From: Iris pallida
Lineage: Eukaryota; Streptophyta; Magnoliopsida; Asparagales; Iridaceae
DNA length: 64,000 nucleotides
Reading direction: 5' to 3'
NCBI GenBank assembly: GCA_029216955.1
Contig: JANAVB010012195.1
Coordinates: forward strand, 2,701,809-2,765,808
The notes under the pieces are model-generated. The model was not told the DNA's origin and did no database searches. It was given only the letters and a program-made list of their open reading frames with translations. The first letter of the stretch is position 1; every line of letters starts with the position of its first letter. The position numbers and the translations under genes are program-made. This document shows, in pieces, positions 34,648-46,520 of this stretch.

Positions 34648-37600
34648 TGTCACGACCCGCTCCTGAATAACCGGATACGAGTCGGACACGCCCAGCCTTT
34701 GTTGTTAGACACAACAAAGTAAGCTGTACCAATCTAGGGAAACTAACCAGATAATATGAACATGAAATCACAGCATCTATATAAATGTGTCCCAACCAGA
34801 GTAAAGTACAATATCTGAAATTATTATATTCAACTAATAAAAGAGTCTGCTAGTCTCAATACATGAAAAGATAATAGGAAATACTAAGAAGCTCTAGGCT
34901 TCAGCAGCCTCTAGGTCACAAGCAGCTCCAGCTGGCTCAACAGGGAAATCAGTATCCTGACCATAGTAGGTGTCACACAAGGCCTCCATCTCACCTGCAA
35001 CATATCCTATTCAGGAGCGGAGCAAAGTACAGTTCTAGGTAATGAACAATAACATCATGATATGGAAAGTAAATGCTGAAAGAACAAGAAGAACAAGATA
35101 TGTAAAGATACATGAAAGATCATGACTATGTAAAGATGCAGGAAAGATCACGACTATAGCTAAAATCAAGATCAGGATCATAGGAACTAATGTAAGAACA
35201 AAATTCTGAACATGTGTGTAATATATTTGAAATACTTCTATGATATGTGACCGGCTTAGGTAAGACCATGAAAGAGCATGAAAAGATCCTGAAAGATCAT
35301 ATAAGGTACGGCTTAGGACCCGCGTGCACTGTGCGAGGCCTAAGCTAAAGATCATGAATAAGTATCCGGGTTTGGTCACATATCTAGAGTATTTCCCCAC
35401 CCCAAGATACAAGTAAGAACATGAAAGAACAAGCCAGAAAAGATCATGAACGTGTCGCAGTGTGTCAGCAATAAAGAACAAGAAAAATGCACTGATCAAA
35501 ACCATAGAGTGTACTTGCCTCGGTTTGGTTGCACGATAATAGTACTGCATGGTTGTAATGAATCACCTATTATATTTTGTACAATTATTAGGGTTTGAAA
35601 TAAAGATCATTAGCTAAACTATTGCAAACTAGTTGACACTGCTACTAACCATATACTAGCTATATATATACTAGCTAATAATATTTAGAAAATATTATAG
35701 TTTAAGTCAATATAAATGCTAATGAACCATTTTAGAAATATTAAACATTTTGGAGGCAAAATTTATAACTATATAAACCTTTTTAATTTACTAGAATTAT
35801 TTAGCAAGAAAATAGAAATATTTAAACTAGTTTTTGCAAGAAAGTCTTATGCTTTAGAAACTCCTTAAAAGCTAACTAATCATAATTGAATTAATAACAA
35901 GGTTTTATCCAAATATTTTACTAATAATATTTTATGAAAATTAATATTAGTATCTATAACTTTAGATAAGCAACTACAATTAATAATATTATTTATTAAG
36001 CAAAATCAGCCCACAAACTAAATATAACCCAGCCCAGCACATAAGCCCACAGACCCATCTGTTAATAATTTAACTAAAAAAAATCATTCAATAAGAAATG
36101 CTACTACTGCTAATCAAATCTAATAATTGAAGTGGAGCCACACTCAAGACAAAATAAACTAGCATTTATTCCTACACTCCACTCTCAGCAAGGAACCCAA
36201 AGCTTCTTCTCCTTCTTAACTATTCCTAACTCCCATTCTTTATTTCTCAGCCTACCATGCTCAGGAACTAACCCGGCCAACTCATCCTTTTTGTTTATTA
36301 ATAGCTCTTCAAATCTGCTCACGTGAACCACACTTCAATAAACCTTTCGAAATTTGAAAGGTCATAAGCTGACCCTTCGATTGAAGAGTCACAGGTCTGA
36401 CACTCATAATGACTTACACGCATATTCGGAAAAAGAATATGTGGAGACTCATATCAGAGTCCCCTCCTCCACTCCATTACTCTACTCGGCTGAACAAAAG
36501 ACTCCCAAACACTCCATTACTTCTTCTTCAGCTTCTTCTTACACATTCTATTCTCTACTTCTTCACAACCCATTCTTCATACTAAGGGGCTGTTTGGTAA
36601 CCTGAATTTGGGGTTGGATTTGGAGTTTCTACCGGAAGTGATCAAAAATCCACAAGTTCCATTGTTTGGTAAATGGTATTTAGGACTGGATTTGGGAAGG
36701 CAATCATGGCATGCAGTCCCTGTCCCCCCCCCCCTCCTTTCCCTACTCCCACATCCACTCTCCTCAACCGGATGTGGAGGATTTTGTGGTTGGATTTGCC
36801 AAACCAAAAAAAAAAAAAAAATTTGTAGCCCCTGGCGGACTGATCTCCGCCGGATCCCACCCCTGCTCATGGACCTCCGGTCAGCGGGCCTCCGGTCAGC
36901 GAACCGATCTCCGCTCATGGCTGGATCCGACCCCTGCTCATGGCTGGATCCGACCCTTGCGGACCACGCCGCGCCACCATGGCGAGAGAGAGAGAGAGAG
37001 ATGGGTGACCGGAGAAGAGAGAGAGAGATGGGTGACCGGAGGAGAGAGAGAGAGAGAGAGAGATGGGTGACCGGAGAAGAAAGCTTTGTCCCCAAAAAAA
37101 AAAAAAAATTTGGTCCGGTCATTCTCTCTCTCTCTGTCTAAAGTTATAAATATTTAACATATTTTATTAAATATATTTAATATTAGTTAGTTGATATTAA
37201 TTAGTTAAAGTATTATTTTAATATTAGATATTTCTGTATATAATTAGAATAATTAACTAATTAACCAAATATTTTTATTAACATTAACTAATACAAATAT
37301 TTTTTATTATTATTACATGCTCTTTCTCAATTCCCACTTCTCACTTACCTATCTCAACCAAACACACATGTCTACTTTTCACTTCCCATTTTTCACTTTC
37401 CTATCTCAACCAAACACATTTGTCCCCTACCAAGGGGACAAGAAAGTAAATGAATTTATATCCCTCTTTCCTTCTTGAAAGTCCAAATCCAAATCCAAAT
37501 TCACTTCTTGTTTACCAAACAGCCCCTAATCTAGCTGCTCAAATCCCATTCCTCTACTCACAGTTCCTCTCACCACACTTCACACTAAAGAAAAACAAAG

Positions 37601-38989
37601 AAGGAACAAGAAGATGAAAAATAAGGAAGAGGAGGAGATGATTCGAAGGGGTTCACCTTGGGTTACAGCGGGCGGCGGGGTTCAACACCGATAGATCCGG
37701 TGGCGAGGATGCTCGAGGCGGCCGGCTCGTCTTGGTGACAGCGGCTCTCCGGTTGGATGACTGCGGAAATGAAGTTCCAGTCGGCGAGGAGCCTCGGCGA
37801 AGCGTTGATCGGCCAGATCCACTCCGGTCAGTGGGTGGATTCTTCCTGGAGGCTTGATCGGCTCAGATCTGAAGGAGGCGGCGGATGGCTGAGCGACGGC
37901 GCGGAGATCGAAGGGCCAGCACGCGAAAATCGAGGAGGCGCTGTCTTCGTGATGGCAGTACTCCAGTCGAGGAAGCGCGGGAATCGAGGGAGCTCCCTGT
38001 TCGATGACGAGGTGGGGGTGCGCGACTGTGTTCGGCGAGAGCGGGGCGCAGTCGAGGAGATCCAGTCGACGTGAACGGATCTGGACGGCGGTGCTCGGCG
38101 CAGCTCGTAGAGGTCGGGACGGGTACTCCGGCGATCAGCTTCGATTTTGGTGGAATGGCGAGTCGACTTCGGCGGTGACGGAATCGCCGTCGATCGGTGG
38201 AGGCGCGGAGCTCCGGCGATGTCCGGTGGCTCTCGACAGTAGTGCTCGGCTCGAGCAGTGCGAGGACAGAGAGGAGAGAGTACAGTGTGTAGAGAGAGAG
38301 AGAGGGTACTGTGCCTGTCAGAATCATTGGAAAACGTGTATATTTATAATAAAATATTACTGTGTGCGTGAGTGAGCTGGGAATGGCAGAGTGGTAATTA
38401 GTGTAGATCTGGGAGGTATTTGGGACAGGTGCAGTGTAGTAAATAAAAGCATATCTGAGGGCATAGGAAATAGTCATTGTAACAGAATTACAAATTCAAA
38501 ATCAAACAAGGTTTTTCAAACAGCTTTAAAATGGAAAAACATTCCCTCCAATAGTTTTCGGAAAGAACAGATTTTGAATTATAATTTTTAATAGAAAAAC
38601 TAATTTCAACAGATTTCAAAACATTCGAAATTGATACAGATTTTCAAATACCAAAATCCAAAACACTTCCCTCCACTGTTTTAAACAATTTATCCAACAG
38701 ATTACAATTTACCAATTGTTAATAAAAATAGTTGTTGTTTTCCTCAAAAATATATATTAAATAAATCCGAAAATATTAATAAACCATTTCTTCATAATTA
38801 ACAGCTTACAACTCCATCAATATTAATAACAATAACAGATACGTAAATTAGTATTAGAATATTTTTCAAATTGAAGAAAACCTGAAATTCATTTTAATCG
38901 AGAATAGGTTTTCGTAAGAAGCAATATTTAAATTCAAGAAAATTCTAGAAAAATTTTAAAATTTACCAAATACGATTTTGGGAGTTACA
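34648..38989 (-). repeat. LTR of a further retrotransposon family, with nested MITE
   Basis: Starts TGTCACGACCCGC at 34648, a terminus like that of the LARD family, and ends TTGGGAGTTACA at 38989, giving TGTAACTCCC...GTGACA on the minus strand. The leader motif adjoins 34648, so this would be a 5' LTR of a minus-strand element whose interior is missing. Minus-strand TATAAATA at about 38339-38346 is followed by a CT-rich run, a plausible LTR promoter. Without the Harbinger MITE the LTR is about 3.4 kb. No partner LTR is present, so the boundaries are less sure. Frames such as 38477-37863 match nothing known. Confidence 0.65.
36583..37529. mobile_element. PIF/Harbinger-type MITE (941 bp)
   Basis: Terminal inverted repeats GGGGCTGTTTGGTAA (36586) and TTTACCAAACAGCCCC (ending 37526), flanked by the 3-bp duplication TAA (36583-36585 and 37527-37529). 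Terminus and TAA target are those of PIF/Harbinger and its Tourist MITEs. The interior has a GA-rich minisatellite with the unit ATGGGTGACCGGAG (36980-37080). No transposase. Confidence 0.9.
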
Positions 38990-39109
38990 ATCTAACGGTG
39001 AAGCGGTTAATCTCAAGCTCCTCGAAAATACGCTCATTTTGCGATAAATCGGGCCTCGTTTCGACCTCCCAGTCAAAAGTTATGGCCCTCCAAAGTTTCA
39101 ACTGACCAT

Positions 39110-40256
39110 AAAATGCAGGAGAACGACCATTCTCCGTCTTAATTTACACGGAGAATGCCCATTCTCCGTGCTAAATTACACGAAGAATGAACGTTCTCCG
39201 TCTTAATTTACACGGAGAATGGTCATTCCAGTGTTAAAATGCAGGAGAATGACCATTCTCCGTCTTAATTTACACGGAGAATGGCCATTCTCCGTGTAAT
39301 TTAGCACGGAGAATGGTCATTCCAGTGTTAAAACGCAGGAGAATGACCATTCTCTGTGTTAGAAACACGAAGAATGTCATTCTCCGTCTTAATTTACACG
39401 GAGAATGGTCATTCCAGTGTTAAAAACGCAGGAGAATGACCATTCTCCGTCTTAATTTACACGGAGAATGGCCCATTCTCCGTATAATTTAGCACGGAGA
39501 ATGGTCATTCCAGTGTTAAAACGCAGGAGAATGACCATTCTCCGTGTTAGAAACACGGAGAATGCCATTCTCCGTGTTAATTTACACGGAGAATGGTCAT
39601 TCCCAGTGTTAAAACGTAGGAGAATGACTATTCTCCGTGCTAAATTACACGAAAAATGGCCATTCTCCGTGCTAAAACACAGGAGAATGATCATTTATAT
39701 AACAGCAAGTTTCAATTAGGACTGCCAGCACCCTGGCAGTCCTCCTCTTGTGTAGGACTGGCAGGGGGTGACAGTCCTAATTGAAACTCTCTGTGATAGA
39801 GAGTTTCAAAACTCTCATCACAGAGACTTACAAATAGGACCGCCACCCTCCTGGCAGTCCTACATTAAATTAGGACTGTCAGGGTGCTGGCAGTCCTAAT
39901 TGATACTTGTTGTAACAGCAAGTTTCAATTAGGACTGCCAGCACCCTGGCAGTCCTAATTTAATGTAGGACTGCCACGGGGGTGGCAGTCCTGATACTGG
40001 ATCGGATAGCCATTCTCCGTGAAAATTACACGGAGAATGGCATTCTCCGTGCTAAATTACACGGAGAATGGCCATTCTCCGTGCTAAAACACAGGAGAAT
40101 GGCCATTCTCCGTGCTAAATTACACGGAGAATGGCCATTCTCCGTGCTAAAACACAGGAGAATGGCCATTTATATAACAACAAGTTTCAATTAGGACTGC
40201 CAGCACCCTGGCAGTCCTAATTCAATGTAGGACTGCCAGGGGGGTGGCAGTCCTGA
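39110..40256. repeat. Array of interleaved palindromic repeats
   Basis: Two palindrome families alternate. Family A, centred on GGAGAATGGCCATTCTCC and variants, repeats through 39120-39700 and 40005-40165. Family B is AGGACTGCCAGCACCCTGG plus CAGTCCT and occurs at 39717-39960 and 40191-40255. A third foldback (GAGAGTTTCAAAACTCTC with its arms) lies at 39785-39815. A block of family B plus A is itself repeated (39905-40000 against 40175-40265). The short frames in this stretch are repeats of the palindrome and not genes. Family B also occurs on the far side of the neighbouring transposase gene. Confidence 0.9.
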
Positions 40257-40482
40257 TACTGGATCTGATACTTTAACAAATTGGTATATTTTGCCACACA
40301 TACTTGCACACAGGTAAACACATATAACACAGATAGCACACAGGTAAACACATATAACATACTGAACTTCATATTTCACTGTATACAAAATTTACTCCAT
40401 ATAGATTAGTGGACTTCATATTTCACTATATACAAAAGTGGTCCTCCATATACAAAATGTCAAACTGTAAATATATCCATAC

Positions 40483-43141
40483 TTAGTCGATTTCGACGAT
40501 GTAGTGGTCAGCAGGTAAGTCTCTTGGCTCCTCAAACTTCAACAACTTCTTACAATGGTTGATCTGATCAACGAAAGGTGTGGTCCAAGCGATGGCTTCG
40601 ACCGGTGCTCTTTTGTACCAAACTGTTGAAGGTGGAGGAATCGGAGAATGAGCGATCATCTTTAGTATAACGAAGTGATCCCCGATCAGACCTATAGTAC
40701 ATAGGTTAGACACTCCGTGGTCCGTCGGAGGAGCGCACATCGGAAAGAATGCATTGTTAATATCCGACGAGATAAGTACAACAGGTATCATGTACCTATT
40801 AGCAAATAAATAGCCGGCAGATGGGACTGACATGTAGTGGTCTTTCTCGGTAACACTGTCGGTGCAAGGGATACTTAACAACAAACTTGCAACCGTTTCT
40901 TCGCTTAGGATGCGGGAGTAGAATGAAAGACGAGTCTCTAACTCCTCGTACAGCTCCTGCCTCACCCGTCTCCATCCATCTTTGTCATCATAACCAAGAT
41001 GCCTTACAAGCGCATGAAATCCGCAATGGCCATCACCGGGGACATCGACAATAGACCAAATGTAACTTCGAAGCGCAGGTTGAAATTTGTCAATATACAA
41101 ACTCGTTGTTTGGCTTGCAACGGTATCTTCTCTTGGGAGGTCCATTTTCTCCATTTTTCGGCGAACGACAAGCTTGCCCTTCCGTGCAGGCGAAGGTTGC
41201 TGTAAGCTTCGTTCAACATGCTCAAAGGACGATGGATCTCTCTTAGTCGACTCCAGCCTTCTCTTCTTTGAACTAGTCAATCTTGTTTGAGACCTGCCTT
41301 TAGGATTGAAAACAACGGACGGCTCATGCATTCTAGTACTCATCGGACATGCAATTTCTTGGATTTTAAGCTCAATGGACATCCGTTCCGCTCCTACTGA
41401 GGCACACCACCTTGCGTGGAGAAGTTTCACTTGTGGCAAAGAGAAAAAATCATCGTCCGTCTTCACCAGGGGCATCATAGACAACTGCCTCCAACGTTGA
41501 TCGACAGTATCTACTGGAATAGTAATGGATTCACGGCGATATTCATTAATCTGATGTGCACAAGGGAGGCCCAGTGTATGTCGATATACACACCCGCAAA
41601 CCTCGGGATCAAACCCGACAAACTTTGACCTTTCAATCTCATCAACTATTAAGGCCAACGCCTTGTAAGATACCACGCGCATTAAAGCATCTAAGAGTAC
41701 TTCCTTTCTATGCTCATGCTTGACTATATTCAAACTCATCTCAAATGATGCCTTAATTTCATTCACCGTCCGGTCTACTGATAAATGTATAGCTTGCCAA
41801 ACAGAGACAAAGTTGCCGAGAGATGATTTTAGGTGTCTCTTCAATAAAGAGTGTGCTCCTTCGACACGGTTGGTAGTTGTCGTGCCGTAATGCTTCACCA
41901 CATTCGACCATGCTAAGACGAATTGTTGTTTGTGCGGTTCAAGCCATGTATCTTTGATGTAAGAAATGCATGCCGGCTCCCTCGCCTCCCACTTTTGCTT
42001 GAACAAGTACCATACGGCGCCGTAACTGACAATCGTAGAGGCTCGTCACACACAATTCCAATCATTGTAGAATTCGTCAAAAATTTGCATGTCGATTTTA
42101 CCATCCTCCTTCCGAAACTTCAACTTACATTGGGCTTGAATATTACGATTGACATGCCAAGTGCATAGAAATGTATCTGCTTGAGAAAAAATAATACGAA
42201 TAGCATTAACTAGGGCATACTCTCTGTCGGTAACAAATACTGACGGCTCTGTATGACCAGTGTAAAGTGTTTTCAGTTTCTCCAACGCCCATGTGTAGTC
42301 TTCAAGTTTCTCACTCTTCATGAAGCAAAATGCCACTGAAAATGTTTTCCAAGTAGAGGTGAACCCGACAACATGAAAGAGAGGCATCTTGAACTTATTG
42401 GTCTTGTACGTGCAATCAAGGACTAACACGTCGGCAAAAGACCTGGCCAAACTTGTGCAATCGGGATGAGCCCAAAAGATTGAAATTACTTCATTACTCT
42501 GGGAATGTCTTCCATGGAACTCAACATAATGATTATCGGCAAGCAACTTGAGCACTTCTTGCATCGTCATTCTTGATTTCGTCCGGACAGCGTTTGAAGA
42601 AGATAGGGCGTTGTATATTGACTTTATTGTAGACTTGTTCTTCTCATCTTCATGTCGTATGACGGAATATATTTGTCTCGGTGCAACTCCGGAGGTGGAC
42701 AAGTCTTCGACTATCTTCTTCTCCGTATGGTTCAACCGTCCGACATACGGATGACCCAATAGTGTCTCAGCAATCTCATGGTTGTGGGTTCCATTCTTCA
42801 CTTCTACTGTTCATTTCCCTTCTTCGTTTCTAATATGTATCGTGAATGGACAACCACATTTCCTCGTTCCAACATTTTTTCTTGAAACTTTACTTTGGAT
42901 AACTGTGTTTTTCTTGTGCGTTCTTAACACACCACCTCTTTCACAGCCAACCACTACAATTTGTCGTCCCGGTCGATTTCGGGCCGATCTGGATATCACT
43001 AGCACTATGTTGTTTTTTCCGTCCAACTTCTCGACACCAATGTACCGCACCCTCGCTTGATTCAAAACAAAGATCGATCCAGAATAAATGGGCTACATTG
43101 ACTGCAATTGGAGCCGGTACCACAAAATCGAAAGATTCCAT
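40483..43141 (-). pseudogene. Mutator-like transposase fused to an OTU-type cysteine protease
   Basis: From the ATG at 43141 the order is: FAR1/MULE-type DNA-binding region (WCREVGRKK, then VVGCERGG and the GTRKCGCPF zinc ligand block), the MULE DDE core (first Asp in LVLDCTYKT near 42415, second in VTDREYALV near 42215, Glu in NRVEGAHSLL near 41868) and a SWIM zinc finger (CGCVYRHTLGLPCAH). After a basic linker comes an OTU-like peptidase: DVPGDGHCGFHALVRHLG with the nucleophile Cys near 41025, and GDHFVIL with the His near 40676. The gene is broken by a one-base shift near 43010-43020 and by TGA codons at 42811 and 42046; the frame is the same on both sides of each TGA. The last 507 codons are uninterrupted. 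MULEs with captured peptidase domains are known in plants. Confidence 0.9.
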
Positions 43142-43344
43142 GTCCTACAATAGAACTTAAAAGTTAGTACAATTAGACATCATAAAGCAAATAGGTTTCA
43201 TAGATTAGGACCGTGCATAAGATTGGTGTTCATAAATAGCAAATTGTGTTAATAACAAGACCGTCTTATGTACAGCAATTGGTGTCCATAAGTATCAAAC
43301 ACATTTACTAAATGTATTGACTAAAACTTTGCATTCAGGTATAA

Positions 43345-43530
43345 CAAATTATGACTGCCAGAGAGGTGGTAGTCCTTCACATAAGAAGGACTGCCAGGAC
43401 CCTGGCAGTCCTACATATGTAGGACTGTCAGGGTCCTGGCAGTCCTTATGTGAAGGACTGCCACCTCTCTTGCAGTCCTAGTCTATAATCGAGACTGCTA
43501 GGGTGTTGGCAGTCCTCTGTGTCACAACAC
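43345..43530. repeat. Palindromic repeats, right of the MULE-OTU gene
   Basis: Four or more copies of the family B module (GGACTGCCAG...CTGGCAGTCC) arranged as a large foldback: the stretch 43362-43410 is nearly the reverse complement of 43425-43475, around CTACATATGTAG. The same module occurs left of the gene at 39717-39960 and 40191-40255. Confidence 0.85.
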
Positions 43531-44162
43531 GAATTTTAACCAGATGAAAAGTTAAAATTTTGTTACCAAGAGGGCTTCCGATGCATCAAAGTGGCATTCA
43601 GACGTGGCAGAAACGTGTTCTTCGGACGTGGCGGGAACATTTGATAATCTCGGTTGTTCCATGTTCAATATTTTTCTACATTAAACACATAATTCAACTT
43701 TTATATGTGAAATTCATGTTTAAAACATTAAACATATATTAATTCTTTGACTTACTAATAAATGGGAGAAGTCAATGACCTAGAGTTGAGGGAGAGAACA
43801 ATTTGGAAAAAAGAGTTTGGGTTAAATTCTTTTACCTAGAGTTGAGGGAGAGAAGAAAAGAGTTGAGGAAGAAAAGAAAAGAGAAGAGGGAGAGAGAAAA
43901 TAAAAATAAAAGTTGGTATTTATACCTTTGCTTGGGCTAGCCCCAAGTAAAAAAAATTGATGACAAACTTGAAATATTTTGAAAGTTTTTTGGGCTAGCC
44001 TCTAACAAAAAGGGTGGTGCCCTTAGAAAAAACCTTAATTAATGAGCAGCAAAACCCGCAACCAGCAAAATGTGTATCGAGAACTCGTACCTTCCCCCCC
44101 TAAATCATTATTTTGGATGATCAACTTTTCATTGTTCATGGGCTTCGTTGGCCTTTCACGTC
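43531..44162. other. Spacer with GA-rich leader and minus-strand TATA box
   Basis: No gene. On the minus strand TATAAATA (43917-43924) is followed by a CT-rich stretch (43910-43780), the pattern of a plant promoter and leader, about 780 bp before the transposase ATG at 43141. It is therefore a candidate promoter of the MULE-OTU gene. GGGCTAGCC occurs twice (43926-43942 and 43990-44000). Confidence 0.45.
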
Positions 44163-44445
44163 CTACTTCTTCATGTGTCTTTGGAAGTCCTTTTTTTTCC
44201 TCTTTTCCTGCTTTGTAACTGTGGCTATACGAACGACAATCACTAAAACTGCAACGATAAGTGAGGCCACTGCTATAGCAGAATATATAGTAACTTTTGT
44301 GGTTGAGTTTCTTTTATTTTTCTCAGGATGGATGGGAATTCGAGAAGAGGGGGTATCAGAAGAAGGTGCACCCGGAAGAGGCAATGGTGATAATGCAGGA
44401 GCCGGCAATGGAGGACTAGATATATTGAAAGGATTTACATCCTTC
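44163..44445 (-). pseudogene. SRF-A linker and transmembrane exon
   Basis: The acceptor is TTTGCAG before 44445 and the frame joins the LRR exon as KFKKDVNPFN. A Pro/Ser-rich extracellular linker follows (SPPLPAPALSPLPLPGAP), then a membrane helix (YSAIAVASLIVAVLVIVV) and a Lys/Arg-rich cytoplasmic start (KQEKRKKK). The frame reaches a TAG at 44163; no donor is obvious before it, so the true exon end is uncertain or lost. Confidence 0.85.
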
Positions 44446-44652
44446 CTGCAAAATAGATTCAGAGATTAAACAAGACATACAAACACCAAATCCACAAATC
44501 TTTAATTAGTATCCTTAGGGCACTCTAAAGGATTTTGCAGTGTGTGGAGAAAAGCTAAACCATAGGCAACTAAAATTCATGAACAAACATGAATTCGGAC
44601 TATATAGTACATAGATTTGAAATAAGCCATGGGAGATGTTACTAGCTCTTAC

Positions 44653-44919
44653 TTGAACTTAGGAACTGTTAGCAGCTTCTCAGGTATAGGTCCAGACAAC
44701 AGATTATTCTCTATATTCCTGTTGATGTCATCAAGTCAAGAAGCACCATTAGAGATGGAAAGAGGACCACAAACTTATGTGTCATCATACAGTAGCAAGT
44801 CAAACGAGAATCTTAATAAACAGCATGCATACATGAACATACATGGGCATGCAGTTCACAACGAGAAATATTAACGTCAATCAGTATGAAGGAAGAAATA
44901 TAAATTAGCATACAAATCA

Positions 44920-44950
<31 letters not shown>

Positions 44951-46520
44951 CACATTTTTACTTACTTCATACAAGGTCCCTCCAAACATACATGGGCATG
45001 CAGTTCGCAATGAGAAGTATAAACGCCAATCAAAGAAGAAATTGTGACAATACATCCACGGGCATACATGAGAATGCAGTTCACAATGAGAAATATAAAA
45101 TCAAGGAAGAAAATGTGAAATACATCCATAACTATAGGTATTGAATTGTAAGTCTCAGGTAATAGACTTAGCATGTTTATACCCCCCTTATTTTACTTAC
45201 TTCATACTGGGTCCCTCCAACCATACATGGTATGTAGTTCTCAATGAGAAGTATAATCATCAATCAAGGATGAAATTGTGACAGTACCATCCATACCAAT
45301 AGGTATTGCACTGTAGGTCTCAGGTATTAGACTTCACATGTTTACACCTCCTTATTTTACTTCATTTGTGGCCATTACTCACTACCCTCCCCCCTCCCAC
45401 CCACCCACCTACCACATGCATGCACACAACCCAACCCAACAACCACACACACAGACATCAGCACGTAAGGGGGTGCAAAACTTACAAATCGACACGGGGA
45501 AGATCTTGCAAAACATCAAGGATCCCAGATAGGTGATTATTTCCTGCAAAATCAAATGATTAATGCACTACATGCTAAAAAGGTTTTTATAGAAATGATC
45601 AGAAACATAAAGAAACTCACAAGGTGCTGAGAGATGACAAACTCGCCATGGAGGGTGGGAATTGGCCACTCAAATTGTTGGAGGAAATATCCCTGAGACA
45701 TTTACTGAGAAAATTGAATGTTAAGTTTCTACAAATTGATTTGACCAGTGAGGAATTGGAAAACATCAGGAAGTTCTCCTTCTAAGAGACTGTTGTTGAG
45801 TGACATGAGGAAAGAAGGTAGAGTGACAGATGCTAAATACTTGATAATACTTTTGTTGGATTAAAACAATTTATGCATGTGAGACTTAGAACAACATACA
45901 TGTCAGTCAGGAGGGTCAAGTTCGACAAAGAAAGCTGCAAAAGGCAGAAAGTCATATTTTTCAGTAAAAGAGGCATTAGAAAAAAAATATACTTATAAAC
46001 ACGCTCAAATATGTACTGCTGAACAAGGATAAGAAGCATATAATTTCCTCACGGTAACAGGTAATTCCAGTAATATGGTTACCACTCAGATCTCTGTAAA
46101 CAATAATAGAAAAATCTACGGTGTAACCATAATAAAATGAGCATTGCAAATTTGCAATAACGTCCAAGTGTGCAATAATAATGAGTCTTAGTAATAATAA
46201 TAACAAATCCAAGAAACTAAAGCTTAGATATTCACTTACATTGTTATTATTGAAGTGAAATTCCCTAAGGCATCCGTCAGCAGTCCTCCCAAATTTGCAA
46301 CATTGAGAATTCTATCAAAAGGGTATCAATCAGCAGAATATTATAGAAAGACTGGGAAAATATAATTTAGTATTAGAAAGAAAATTACCGTACATCCCAG
46401 TGATATTAGTGTCGACACATTGCACACCCTGGCAAGTCTCTAAGCAGGGGTCTCCTCCAATTCTCCATCCAGGAAGAAGTGGCGAGCCCAGATTAATGTA
46501 CAAAAAATTGATAGCAAAGA
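44653..46520 (-). pseudogene. SRF-A LRR exons
   Basis: Exons with GT-AG borders: 46520-46394 (cap, LGSPLLPGWRIGGDPC), 46311-46240 (72 bp, LNVANLGGLLTDALGNFTS), about 46093-46032 (LSGNHITG, then a frame change before ELPVTVR, as after a small deletion), 45832-45733 (MSLNNSLLEGELPDVFQFLT), 45692-45621 (72 bp, DISSNNLSGQFPPSMASLSS), 45543-45486 (NNHLSGILDVLQDLPRVDL, 5' border out of frame) and 44718-44653 (66 bp, NIENNLLSGPIPEKLL). Exon length near 72 bp is one LRR per exon. The donor after 46394 is GTACGG; with it the reading frame continues into the next exon. The sequence between is intronic, with a tandem repeat at 44830-45350. Confidence 0.87.
44830..45350. repeat. Tandem repeat in the SRF-A intron, with poly-C tract
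   Basis: Segments starting ACATACATGGGCATGCAGTT recur at 44838, 44987, about 45062 and 45223, each followed by GAGAAATATAA-type sequence. CTATAGGTATTG...GTCTCAGGTA recurs at 45132 and 45298. A run of 29 C lies at 44920-44948; its length is unlikely to be exact. Confidence 0.8.

Larger units (their letters stand above)
27749..46520 (-). pseudogene. STRUBBELIG-receptor family LRR kinase, transposon-shattered (SRF-A)
   Basis: Exons of one plant STRUBBELIG-receptor-family gene can be followed on the minus strand in the right order: LRR cap and repeats (46520-44653), Pro/Ser-rich linker with membrane helix (44445-44163), juxtamembrane region (31875-31811, then 28241-27975) and kinase N-lobe (27891-27749). 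Family members are membrane receptor-like kinases with few LRRs and often an inactive kinase. The gene is a pseudogene: no signal-peptide exon is visible before 46520, one LRR exon has a frameshifting deletion, another has a frame problem, a hAT element sits in the juxtamembrane exon, the glycine loop and the VAIK lysine are gone, and the kinase stops before the catalytic loop. About 16 kb of transposons fill the gap between membrane and kinase exons. Confidence 0.88.

Noticed and set aside
37863..38477. 204-codon minus-strand frame in the third LTR family
   Set aside because: Ser/Arg/Pro-rich with no recognisable domain, begins upstream of the likely LTR promoter, and sits in GC-rich sequence where long chance frames are common.
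39468..40194. Repetitive frames with RRMTILR and LHGEWPFSVLKHRRM motifs
   Set aside because: Direct translations of the GGAGAATGGCCATTCTCC palindrome; variable between units and without start context.
39110..40256. Regular palindromic repeats that could look like a CRISPR array
   Set aside because: Plant nuclear context, repeats without unique spacers of fixed length, no cas genes.
44113..44469. Plus-strand 118-codon frame
   Set aside because: It is the antisense of the SRF-A transmembrane exon, which has splice sites and family motifs on the minus strand.
44920..44948. Run of 29 cytosines as a functional element
   Set aside because: Long homopolymers are prone to assembly and sequencing error; no conserved context.
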